A stretch of 20,640 nucleotides of DNA from Methanothrix sp. (GTDB taxonomy: Archaea > Halobacteriota > Methanosarcinia > Methanotrichales > Methanotrichaceae): NCBI GenBank assembly GCA_023229165.1, contig JALNZQ010000017.1, forward strand, positions 1 to 20,640. The letters are read 5' to 3'. The notes beneath the pieces were generated by a model. That model was not told the DNA's origin. It made no database searches and was given only the letters and a program-made list of their open reading frames with translations. Shown here piece by piece: positions 1 through 6,445 of this stretch. The position numbers were made by a program, and so were the translations under genes. Positions within the stretch are counted from its first letter, which is position 1. Each line of letters opens with the position of its first letter.

Positions 1-228
1 GCCGCCGCTAAAAAACTCCATGTGCAATAAGCGGTTCTTAACCGTAACCACCGCGGAAGGATCGGCTCCCACGAAGGAAAACCTGGCCTTCTGGCCCGAC
101 TTTTCCACCGACTCCAGCAGATAAGGATACCTACGGCTCCGGAGAGCCAGGTAAAGTGAGAGGGGTGCGTCCACGCTCACCTTATCTGTCACATCCACAT
201 ACACGGGCTCTATTGTGGAGGAGGACAT
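1..228 (-). CDS. trpE: Anthranilate synthase component I, N-terminal part (runs off left edge)
   Basis: This is the N-terminal 76 codons of TrpE, the chorismate-using subunit of anthranilate synthase, the first step of tryptophan synthesis. The minus-strand frame is open from an ATG at 228 to position 1. It contains the segment YPYLLESVEKSG followed by ARFSFVGADP, which matches the N-terminal feedback-binding region of TrpE (the LLES element is part of the tryptophan pocket in this family). A near-perfect ribosome binding site GGGAGGTGA lies just before the ATG. The start sits inside the end of trpF with a 19-base overlap in another frame, so translation is probably coupled. The catalytic C-terminal chorismate-binding domain is outside the window, so completeness cannot be judged. 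Confidence 0.85.
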   Translation of the reverse strand, partial: MSSSTIEPVYVDVTDKVSVDAPLSLYLALRSRRYPYLLESVEKSGQKARFSFVGADPSAVVTVKNRLLHMEFFSGG

Positions 229-851
229 GCTCTCACCTCCCTGACAAAGGAGAAAATCTTTTGCGGGTCCTTCCGGCCGTCCGTCTCCAGGCCGCTGGAT
301 GCATCCACTGCATAGGGCCTGACCTTCTTTATGGCTGCAGCCACATTACCGGGATTAAGGCCGCCGGCCAGTATCACCGGCACCTTCAGGTCCTTGACTA
401 TGGCGGCGCTTTTGTTCCAGTCATGAACATTTCCCGTTCCTCCCAGCTTGCCATTGAAAAACGTGTCCAGCAAAATGGCATCTGCACAGGTAGCATAATT
501 TTTAATCTCTTTTAGGTTTGAACCTGCGGCGACTGTCGCTACCAGCTTCTGAGCGACTCTTCCCTTCAGCTTCGCCAGATCAACGGCACTTAAGGAGCCA
601 TGCACCTGCAGCACATCCGCTCCGACCAGCTCTGCCAGATGCACCGCTCCCTCTATATTCTCCGGTGCGATCACGGCCACGCTCTTGGTGAAAAGCGGCA
701 CCTGTTTTATCAGCTCTGCAGCTTTTTTTGCAGAGAGGCGGTGTCTGGACTGATCGATCTCTACAACGAATCCCACCGCGTCCACGCCCGCGTTGACGGC
801 AGCATCGAGATCTGACCTGCTCATTATTCCGCAGACTTTTATTTTCGTCAC
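210..851 (-). CDS. trpF: Phosphoribosylanthranilate isomerase
   Basis: This 213-residue protein is TrpF, which converts N-(5-phosphoribosyl)anthranilate to the 1-deoxyribulose form (CdRP) in the cytoplasm. The length is normal for the single-domain TIM barrel. The N-terminal motif KIKVCGI supplies the catalytic base Cys7, and the LLDT motif gives the catalytic acid near Asp129. The phosphate-binding loops are visible as LAGGLNPGNV and the DASSGLE segment near the C-terminus. The start ATG overlaps the trpD stop by four bases (ATGA) and the end overlaps trpE by 19 bases, so this is the middle gene of a tightly coupled trpDFE block. Identification is firm. Confidence 0.97.
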   Translation of the reverse strand: MTKIKVCGIMSRSDLDAAVNAGVDAVGFVVEIDQSRHRLSAKKAAELIKQVPLFTKSVAVIAPENIEGAVHLAELVGADVLQVHGSLSAVDLAKLKGRVAQKLVATVAAGSNLKEIKNYATCADAILLDTFFNGKLGGTGNVHDWNKSAAIVKDLKVPVILAGGLNPGNVAAAIKKVRPYAVDASSGLETDGRKDPQKIFSFVREVRACPPPQ

Positions 852-1873
852 AAAAACCGCTCCAGCTTTTGGGCGTCGCCATTCATCTCCACCATTCTTC
901 GAAGGACCTCCAGAGCTTTTCCAGAATCGATAGCATCCTCTGCCATCCTTGCGCCCTCTCTCAGGGTCGCGGCCCGGCCGGAGACGTAGACGGCCGCCCC
1001 GCTGTTCATGGCGATGATATCTCGGGCCGGAGACCTTTCGCCTTTCATTACCTCCATCAGCTTTCTGGCGTTATCTTGGGGCGCTCCTCCTGCGATATCT
1101 TGCGGACTGGCCAGGGGATAGCCCAGATCCTGGGGCATGAGACTGTAGCTTTTGACAATTCCGTCTTTCAACTCCGAGATCTTTGTCTCTCCGGTGTTGG
1201 TGATCTCGTCCATGCCCATGCCGTGCACCACCAGGGCCCTCTCTGTGCCCAGCATCAGCAAAACCCGTGCCAGCTTTTCGCAAAGAAGCGGATCGTAGAC
1301 GCCCATCACCTGTGCCTTGGCACCGGCTGGATTGGTCAGGGGCCCCAGGATGTTGAAGACAGTGCGAAGTCCCAGCTCGCGCCGGACTGAAGCTACGCGC
1401 TTCATGGCCGGATGGAAGATGGGTGCCAGCATGAATCCGATTCCTATGTGCTCGATCATGTCTGTGACTGCTTCCGGCAGGGGGCTGATGTTGACGCCCA
1501 ATTCGAATAAAACGTTGGCGCTGCCGCATTTTGAACTCATGGCATAGTTTCCGTGCTTGGCCACAGGCACGCCGCAGGCGGCGGAGACGAGGGCGGCTGC
1601 CGTACTAACGTTGATGGTGTTGGAGCCATCCCCTCCGGTGCCGCAGGTATCCACCAGGGCGCCTTTGACCTTGGGGCGGATGCAAACCGCACAATCACGC
1701 ATCTTCTTGGCAAAGCCTGCTATCTCTGAGATGGATTCGCCTTTCATGCGCAGCGCTACCAGCATAGCGCCGATCTGGGCATCAGTGGCACTGCTGAAGA
1801 TCTCGCCCATCAACGCCTCGGCCTCCTCCTGGGAAAGGTCGCGCCCTTCCACGATCTTTTGAAGATAACTCAA
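848..1873 (-). CDS. trpD: Anthranilate phosphoribosyltransferase
   Basis: TrpD transfers the phosphoribosyl group of PRPP to anthranilate. The diagnostic PRPP-binding segment GTGGDGSNTINVST lies near residues 78-90, followed by KHGNYAMSSKCGSANVLFELG, the family's conserved anthranilate/metal region. The frame is open up to TTG 1885 and GTG 1882, but I prefer TTG at 1873 because GGTGA lies five bases upstream and the resulting N-terminus (M-S-Y-L-Q-K) lines up with usual TrpD starts; 341 residues then fits the family. It is the first gene of the trpD-trpF-trpE block. The promoter directly upstream carries TRP-box-like repeats, which suggests tryptophan-dependent repression. The start codon is the only uncertain point. 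Confidence 0.95.
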   Translation of the reverse strand: MSYLQKIVEGRDLSQEEAEALMGEIFSSATDAQIGAMLVALRMKGESISEIAGFAKKMRDCAVCIRPKVKGALVDTCGTGGDGSNTINVSTAAALVSAACGVPVAKHGNYAMSSKCGSANVLFELGVNISPLPEAVTDMIEHIGIGFMLAPIFHPAMKRVASVRRELGLRTVFNILGPLTNPAGAKAQVMGVYDPLLCEKLARVLLMLGTERALVVHGMGMDEITNTGETKISELKDGIVKSYSLMPQDLGYPLASPQDIAGGAPQDNARKLMEVMKGERSPARDIIAMNSGAAVYVSGRAATLREGARMAEDAIDSGKALEVLRRMVEMNGDAQKLERFL

Positions 1874-1891
1874 AGTAATCACCAAATTAGA

Positions 1892-1938
1892 TGTACAATA
1901 TTGTACTTCATTGAGTTAATAAGTACACTATATTTATA
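1892..1938 (-). promoter_or_regulatory. trpD promoter with TRP-box-like operators
   Basis: Read on the minus strand, a TATA element (TATAAATA, 1938-1931) predicts transcription starting near 1908. Three TGTAC-type boxes surround it: TGTACTT at 1927-1921 between TATA and start, AAGTACA at 1908-1902 at the start, and TTGTACA at 1898-1892 just after it. The last two form the perfect 14-bp palindrome GTACAATATTGTAC (1893-1906). TrpY of Methanothermobacter is known to repress its trp operon through boxes of consensus TGTACA; use of the same box type here is inferred. No trpY-like gene is in the window. Confidence 0.7.
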
Positions 1939-1939
1939 G

Positions 1940-2278
1940 ATTATGCTTTGTAGCTCAAGAAAGCGCATTTAGTGCCCGGGCGCCTGCTTTATGGTATAAT
2001 CGTGCTAATGCCGTGTAATATTATGAAAATATAATATAGATAAAAATAAAGAACAATTGTGGTCCCTACCACTTGACGATTTTAATTATTCTTCTCTTTG
2101 CTTTTATCCCGGCGGGTCTTTTTTCCTGGATTGCCTTCTCCTTCATCGGGATTCTGCTCGTCCAGCTCGGATAAATCTGCGCCGCACATGGCCTGCATTG
2201 TCTCGCCTGCTCTATAAAAATGCTAGGGCATTTCGGCCACCGCAAAACCTATTATCCCAGGGATAATTTCAGTTGTAC
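1940..2278. other. Intergenic gap between the trp operon and the EF-Tu-like gene
   Basis: No convincing conserved gene is visible here. The left part is AT-rich with a plus-strand TATA-like run near 2025-2045. A pyrimidine-rich stretch follows, in which a 33-codon hydrophobic frame (2073-2174, TTG start, no good ribosome binding site) can be read. A second TATA-like box (TATAAAAA, 2213-2220) is well placed to drive the gene starting at 2279. An inverted repeat with 8-base arms lies at 2251-2267. Confidence 0.5.
2251..2267. promoter_or_regulatory. Inverted repeat in the leader of the EF-Tu-like gene
   Basis: ATTATCCC, a single A, then GGGATAAT: perfect 8-base arms around one central base. It sits 12 bases before the ATG at 2279 and about 30-50 bases downstream of the TATAAAAA box at 2213-2220, that is, just after the predicted transcription start. 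The one-base spacer prevents an RNA hairpin with full arms, so a dimeric DNA-binding repressor site is more likely than a leader structure. The protein that would bind it is unknown. Confidence 0.5.
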
Positions 2279-3238
2279 ATGGCGAATCTCAATGTGGCGA
2301 TCCTGGGGTCCCTGGACTACGGCAAAGAGCTGGGCAAGAAGGGCACTGCCAGCGATCTTACCTTTTACAACCTGAAAAAGGGACAGAACACCGTCACTTT
2401 TATAGAGCCGACCCGCTACCCGGAGAGGCTTGCGCCCCTCTTCTACGCCGTTTCCATGGCCCAGAAGGCCCTGCTCATTGTAGACCAGATAAATCCTGCC
2501 TTTGGAGAGTCGGTCATCATGCTGGACTCGGTAGGCGTGAAAGAGGGCATTGTGGTCCTGAAAAACTACATATCTCGCGAGCAGATCGCTCCTTTCATCA
2601 AGGGCACGGTGGTCGATGGCTATGAGTTCCTGGAAGACGACAAGAACGTACTGCGCGAGCGGCTTTTAGAAGATGTTGGAAAGATTGATTCACCGCAAAA
2701 TGCAGAGACGGGATCTTTGCCCGTAGATCATTTCTTCAATGTGCGCGGCATAGGGACGGTGGTCTTGGGATCTGTGGCCGAAGGGAGCATCAAGAAGCAC
2801 GACGTTCTCATGGTGTTGCCGGGAAATAAGACGGCTCAGGTGCGCTCTATCCAGAAGCACGATGAGGACTTCGATACGGCAGGCGTGGGCGAGAGGACGG
2901 GCATTGCCCTCAAGGGCATCGAGGTAGAAGACATGGATAGGGGAACCATTCTCACCAACGATAAATCCATCAAGCAAGTGTCCTCCCTGACTGCGAAAGT
3001 GAATGTGGTCAAATACTGGCCGTCTGCCTTGAAGGAAGGTATGGTGATGCACATCGGCCACTGGATGCAGTACGTCCCGGCCAGAGTCGAGGCCGCATCA
3101 GCAAAGGGAGATTGGCATAACGTGGAGCTGAAACTCAAGCTGGACAAGGTGCTGGTCTATCGGCCGGGTGCAAAGGCGGTTCTCACTTATCCTGAGGGCG
3201 GCAAGCTGAGGGTGGTGGGTACGATAGATTTGCAGTGA
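2279..3238 (+). CDS. EF-Tu/aSelB-like protein with degenerate GTPase domain
   Basis: This 319-residue protein is related to archaeal SelB/EF-1A translation factors. Its middle region matches the beta-barrel domain 2 of these factors (VDHFFNVRGIGTVVLGSV, then SIKKHDVLMVLPG and VRSIQKHDED, then GIALKGIEVEDMDRG), and a domain-3-like barrel follows. The N-terminal domain keeps the fold's start (NVAILGSLDYGKELGKKG), but where a GTPase has GHVDHGKTT it has GSLDYGKELGKKG, and no DxPGH or NKxD motif is seen. It is therefore probably a non-hydrolysing pseudo-GTPase. Such proteins are recurrent in methanogens and their role is not known to me. I chose ATG 2279 over the upstream TTG 2273 because the family N-terminus begins at M-A-N-L. 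Confidence 0.8.
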   Translation: MANLNVAILGSLDYGKELGKKGTASDLTFYNLKKGQNTVTFIEPTRYPERLAPLFYAVSMAQKALLIVDQINPAFGESVIMLDSVGVKEGIVVLKNYISREQIAPFIKGTVVDGYEFLEDDKNVLRERLLEDVGKIDSPQNAETGSLPVDHFFNVRGIGTVVLGSVAEGSIKKHDVLMVLPGNKTAQVRSIQKHDEDFDTAGVGERTGIALKGIEVEDMDRGTILTNDKSIKQVSSLTAKVNVVKYWPSALKEGMVMHIGHWMQYVPARVEAASAKGDWHNVELKLKLDKVLVYRPGAKAVLTYPEGGKLRVVGTIDLQ

Positions 3239-3317
3239 GAAAAACTGCCTTACCTATGCCCTCTTATCCTGGCAAATGTTCATATCCAGGCACGTCAAAG
3301 TCGGGACAAGGCGAGAT

Positions 3318-3578
3318 ATGAACAACAAAAACAACCTAATTCAAAAATTGGCTGCATTAGTGCTGGTATTTATCGGATTGCTGGCCATGTTAGTGGCCTG
3401 GGAGCTTCTGCTGGTATCTGACATCCATAACTCAACAGTTGTGGTGCTGGAGATGGGTGGGGTTGTGGTCTGCATGGCTGGGTACTTCCTCTGGCGACGC
3501 ATTAGGGAGTTGGAAAAAGAATCAATGAGGCAAATTCAGGCCGCACAATCCGCAGCCGAAGAAGATCCCAAAGAATAG
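3318..3578 (+). CDS. Small two-helix membrane protein, unknown function
   Basis: An 86-residue protein of unknown function. After a basic N-terminus (M-N-N-K-N-N-L-I-Q-K) come two hydrophobic helices, roughly residues 12-33 and 40-58, and then a charged, probably helical cytoplasmic tail (RRIRELEKESMRQIQAAQ, ending in E-E-D-P-K-E). I prefer ATG 3318 to the upstream ATG 3276 because an AAGGCGAG ribosome-binding-like stretch lies just before it and the extra 14 residues look like leader sequence. It lies about 80 bases downstream of the EF-Tu-like gene on the same strand and could be cotranscribed. No family is recognised. Confidence 0.6.
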   Translation: MNNKNNLIQKLAALVLVFIGLLAMLVAWELLLVSDIHNSTVVVLEMGGVVVCMAGYFLWRRIRELEKESMRQIQAAQSAAEEDPKE

Positions 3579-3637
3579 GGCAAAAGACTGAGACTATTTT
3601 GAAAGATATGCATTGTGTAGCAAATGGATATTTCAAC

Positions 3638-3643
3638 TTTTTT
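3638..3643 (+). terminator. T-run downstream of the small membrane protein
   Basis: A run of six T's followed by an AT-rich stretch lies about 60 bases after the stop codon at 3578. Oligo-T on the non-template strand is sufficient for termination by archaeal RNA polymerase. The converging gene from the right makes a terminator expected here. Confidence 0.4.
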
Positions 3644-3712
3644 ATATTATATTAACAATATTTCTTGCAAATGGAACTCTAATCTATTCTACAGATAACA
3701 AAATCGGACCCT

Positions 3713-3718
3713 AAAAAA
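3713..3718 (-). terminator. T-run downstream of the leftward DUF1646 gene
   Basis: On the minus strand the sequence CCTTTTTTAG lies about 20 bases beyond the stop codon at 3740. It gives an oligo-T terminator facing the convergent plus-strand T-run at 3638-3643. Confidence 0.4.
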
Positions 3719-3739
3719 GGTGTGTCTCTTGAGCTTTAA

Positions 3740-4849
3740 TTAAAGCCCAAGAGTGGGGTTGATTCCCAGAACGAATACTACTACGAAATACAGAGCGTTC
3801 AATACCAATCCAAATGGTACACCCAGCTTTGCCCACTCGCTGCTGGTTATTCCCAGCTTTCCGGCAGAGATGATGTTGGGGATGTTGCCGGGGATGAGCA
3901 TGCCGCCTGAGATAAGCAGACCGTAGAGAGCAGCGTTAATCTGCTTTTGGGTCAGAGCCTTGGATATCTCAGCCGCGGTCAACGTAGCATTATCCAGGAT
4001 GGCGGATATCATGTTCACCCAGAAGAGGACATAATCCGGGATCTTGGTGAAGTACTTGAATATGAGTACCTCCATTCCCGCGCCCAGAAGGAAGAGGGCT
4101 GCCACGAAGGCATAAACCTTGAGTGTCCTGATGACAACTTCCTTGACGCTGCCTTCTTCGGTGCTTCCCATTTGCTCAACCTTGCCTTTAGTCGGCTTGA
4201 TGTAGTACATGGCAAAGATAGCGCAGAGCAAGACACCCAGGATGATCAGGATGCCGAGCTGATCGAATAGGTAGAAGAAGCCCGCGTTGCCGGGGCCGCC
4301 ATCATACAAAGGTGCTCCCTGCAGCTTGGTGATGGCAATAGTTGACAGGGGCTCGCCCAGGGGGGTGAGCACTGCGCCAAGACCAATAGCGAAACAGGCA
4401 ATAATCACATAATTGATCTTGTTCTTTCGGTCCAGAGGCAATGTATTGGCGATCTCGCAAAGGAAGAGCGAGGAGATGATGGCCGTGATGACTGAGCATA
4501 CCAGTCCCAGAACAAATGTGGAGACAAATATGATGACGCCCAGGTTCATCTTCTTGACCAGTCCGTCCATGAAGCTCTTGAAGGCCTTCTGGCCGTAGAG
4601 GAATATGAATCCTGCCACCAACACCGCAGGCACAATGCCTTTGATTACGGGTTCTTCTGCAGCCAACAGGATCAGGTCCATTGTCCACTTGCTGGTCACA
4701 GTGACCGCCGCGGCGCCCATTATAAATAGAAATACTTCCAAATTCTGTTCGACAATCTTAACTTTAAAGGGGAATATCAAAACTAATAGTGCAATAACTG
4801 CTAATGCCATATCTACTTGGGTTACAACTTCACCCAATACAGTAACCAT
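3740..4849 (-). CDS. DUF1646 family membrane transporter, paralogue 1
   Basis: A 369-residue polytopic membrane protein of the DUF1646 family. About ten hydrophobic segments are visible. Conserved loops include AVLTPLGEPLSTIAITKLQG, SAILDNATLTAAEIS and GMLIPGNIPNIISAGKLGI, which resemble the paired re-entrant loops of NhaD/ArsB-type ion transporters. Bacterial DUF1646 genes are controlled by the DUF1646-motif (Na+-I) riboswitch, so Na+ efflux or exchange is the best inferred role. The ATG at 4849 is preceded by GAGGTGGT at good spacing. It is transcribed away from a close paralogue at 5235 across a structured gap. Compared with the paralogue it lacks about 20 residues between the second and third helices. 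Confidence 0.85.
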   Translation of the reverse strand: MVTVLGEVVTQVDMALAVIALLVLIFPFKVKIVEQNLEVFLFIMGAAAVTVTSKWTMDLILLAAEEPVIKGIVPAVLVAGFIFLYGQKAFKSFMDGLVKKMNLGVIIFVSTFVLGLVCSVITAIISSLFLCEIANTLPLDRKNKINYVIIACFAIGLGAVLTPLGEPLSTIAITKLQGAPLYDGGPGNAGFFYLFDQLGILIILGVLLCAIFAMYYIKPTKGKVEQMGSTEEGSVKEVVIRTLKVYAFVAALFLLGAGMEVLIFKYFTKIPDYVLFWVNMISAILDNATLTAAEISKALTQKQINAALYGLLISGGMLIPGNIPNIISAGKLGITSSEWAKLGVPFGLVLNALYFVVVFVLGINPTLGL

Positions 4850-4881
4850 TAGACCACCTCGTTTCTATTAATCCTACATCC

Positions 4882-4920
4882 GCTCTCCCGAAGGAGAGTT
4901 TGCAAATTGGATGCTCTCCC
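4882..4920 (-). promoter_or_regulatory. Leader hairpin with UUCG loop and competing repeat, DUF1646 paralogue 1
   Basis: On the minus strand CTCTCC (4898-4893), TTCG and GGAGAG (4888-4883) form a six-pair stem closed by the very stable c(UUCG)g tetraloop, about 33 bases before the start codon. A second copy of GGGAGAGC (4920-4913) lies upstream and could pair with the same CTCTCC, so two mutually exclusive stems are possible if transcription starts far enough upstream. Two TATA-like candidates exist (around 4945 and 4927), and only the farther one would include both copies. Function as a switch is inferred. Confidence 0.5.
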
Positions 4921-5034
4921 AATATTAAATGCTTTTGGCTTTTATTCAGGTGATTTTGGATTGGTCCGTATTGATATTTACCAAATATACCATCATGTTC
5001 GCAATTGATACTTCTGTTTTTTTGGTTAATTGCT

Positions 5035-5058
5035 TTTTTACCTTTTTACCTTTTTACC
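5035..5058 (+). repeat. Three tandem copies of TTTTTACC
   Basis: TTTTTACC is repeated head to tail three times without interruption (5035-5042, 5043-5050, 5051-5058). It is followed by AAAAGGG and TTAAAAACC, which can partly pair back. The repeats lie just upstream of the likely TATA element (CCTTTTAATC, about 5073-5082) for the rightward DUF1646 gene, so they may be regulator sites; slippage in an AT-rich tract is the simpler explanation. Confidence 0.7.
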
Positions 5059-5103
5059 AAAAGGGTTAAAAACCTTTTAATCAATAATGAGTGGAAAAAA
5101 AGA

Positions 5104-5196
5104 GGGACTTACCAGGGTCCTGCGGATGAAAGAAAATCCGTCCAAAGCGCCCGGCAGTACGTTAAAGGACCTATGCCGATTCGACATTTGGTCCGC
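5104..5196 (+). promoter_or_regulatory. Structured leader with alternative pairings, riboswitch-like candidate
   Basis: The predicted leader of the rightward DUF1646 gene contains several complementary blocks. CGGAT (5123-5127) pairs with ATCCG (5136-5140) around an 8-base purine loop. GGTCC (5116-5120) pairs with GGACC (5167-5171), enclosing that hairpin. The same GGACC can instead pair with GGTCC (5190-5194), extended by ATG/CAT, and GCGGA (5122-5126) can instead pair with TCCGC (5192-5196). The ribosome binding site GGAGG follows at 5222-5226. Alternative stems plus a DUF1646 gene downstream suggest an ion-responsive switch. I could not compare it with the Na+-I consensus. Confidence 0.45.
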
Positions 5197-5234
5197 AAAG
5201 CATTAAGATATCATTGAAATTGGAGGGAATAATT

Positions 5235-6371
5235 GTGCAGTTTGACCCACTAGACCTTGGCTTATTAGCCATAGTGCTAATTGTGCTCGTCGGACCATTC
5301 ATGGTCAAAAAGATCGAGCACAACCTTGAAGCATTTCTGTTCGTTATGGGAGTATTAGCTGTAACCATATCCAGCTTCTACAACAAAGAGGCTTTAATCG
5401 CAACTCTGGGCTACACAGAACACCAGGCGGAGCTTATCGGCTGGAACAGCGAGATAATAATGGAGGCCATAAAAGAGCCGGTAGTAAAAGGAATCGTTCC
5501 CGCTGTACTGGTGGCAGGCCTTCTCTTCTATTATGGAAAATCATTCGTCCAAAGGGCAATGAATTCCATCACCAAAGTGGTTCCGGTTAAGATAATCGTA
5601 TTCTTGATTGTGGCTATTTTGGGATTGTCTTCCAGCGTCATTACGGCCATCATCGCCTCTTTGCTCCTGGTAGAACTCATGAACTGTATGCCCTTTGACC
5701 GGCAGACCAAGATCAATCTGGTGATAATCGCCTGCTTCTCCATCGGTCTGGGTGCTGTTTTAACCCCCGTGGGCGAGCCCTTATCCACCATTGCCATCAC
5801 CAAGCTGCAGGGAGAGCCTTTCCATGCAGGATTCTTCTTCCTCTTCAACCAGCTTGCCATCTACATCATACCCGGCTGTCTGGCCATGGGCCTATTAGCC
5901 ATGTTCTTTACCGGCAAAGCCAAGGCCGTGGAATGCAAAGCAAGCGACGAAGATGACGGCGGCCTGAGAGATGTGGGCATCAGGGCGATTAAGGTTTATG
6001 TATTCGTCATGGCACTCCTGCTCCTGGGCGGCGGCATGAAGGTTGTCATAGACAAATACGTCCTCGGCATATCCCCGGAGATTCTCTACTGGGTCAACAT
6101 GGTCTCTGCCATTTTGGACAATGCTACGTTGACTGCGGCTGAGATAAGCCCGGCCATGAGCATGACACAGATCCAGGCGGTTCTCATGGGACTGCTTATC
6201 GCCGGTGGCATGCTCATCCCCGGCAATATCCCCAACATCATCTCTGCCGGAAAGCTGGGCATCTCCAGCAAGGAATGGGCCAAGCTGGGCGTTCCCCTGG
6301 GGCTCATCTTGATGGCGATATACTTCGTGTGGATCTTCTACATACCTTTCCACATTGAGTTTCATTTCTGA
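5235..6371 (+). CDS. DUF1646 family membrane transporter, paralogue 2
   Basis: A 378-residue integral membrane protein of the DUF1646 family. It shares long blocks with the leftward paralogue: VVKGIVPAVLVAG, FSIGLGAVLTPVGEPLSTI, WVNMVSAILDNATLTAAEIS and LIPGNIPNIISAGKLGI. It has an extra stretch of about 20 residues (around YNKEALIATLGYTEHQAELI) between helices two and three. Cation, probably Na+, transport is inferred from the family's link to the bacterial Na+-I riboswitch and its NhaD-like loops. I chose GTG 5235 because GGAGG at 5222-5226 is eight bases upstream and M-Q-F-D-P-L-D aligns with the paralogue; the frame is open to TTG 5214, which would place the ribosome binding site inside the gene. 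Divergent paralogues with different leaders suggest differential expression. Confidence 0.85.
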   Translation: MQFDPLDLGLLAIVLIVLVGPFMVKKIEHNLEAFLFVMGVLAVTISSFYNKEALIATLGYTEHQAELIGWNSEIIMEAIKEPVVKGIVPAVLVAGLLFYYGKSFVQRAMNSITKVVPVKIIVFLIVAILGLSSSVITAIIASLLLVELMNCMPFDRQTKINLVIIACFSIGLGAVLTPVGEPLSTIAITKLQGEPFHAGFFFLFNQLAIYIIPGCLAMGLLAMFFTGKAKAVECKASDEDDGGLRDVGIRAIKVYVFVMALLLLGGGMKVVIDKYVLGISPEILYWVNMVSAILDNATLTAAEISPAMSMTQIQAVLMGLLIAGGMLIPGNIPNIISAGKLGISSKEWAKLGVPLGLILMAIYFVWIFYIPFHIEFHF

Positions 6372-6445
6372 TGCGATGAAGATCCCATCGCTCTATTTTT
6401 TCTGATCTATTGCTGATACAGCGAGTTTCTAAAATAAGGCAGTCT

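Noticed and set aside
2057..2266. 69-codon frame in the trp/EF-Tu gap
   Set aside because: Cys/Pro/Arg-rich composition, no ribosome binding site, and it runs through a probable promoter; it looks like chance.
5005..5217. 70-codon plus-strand frame starting in the T-rich tract before the rightward DUF1646 gene
   Set aside because: Its hydrophobic start comes from a T-run and the tandem repeats, and the rest overlaps the structured leader. No ribosome binding site is present; non-coding leader is the better reading.
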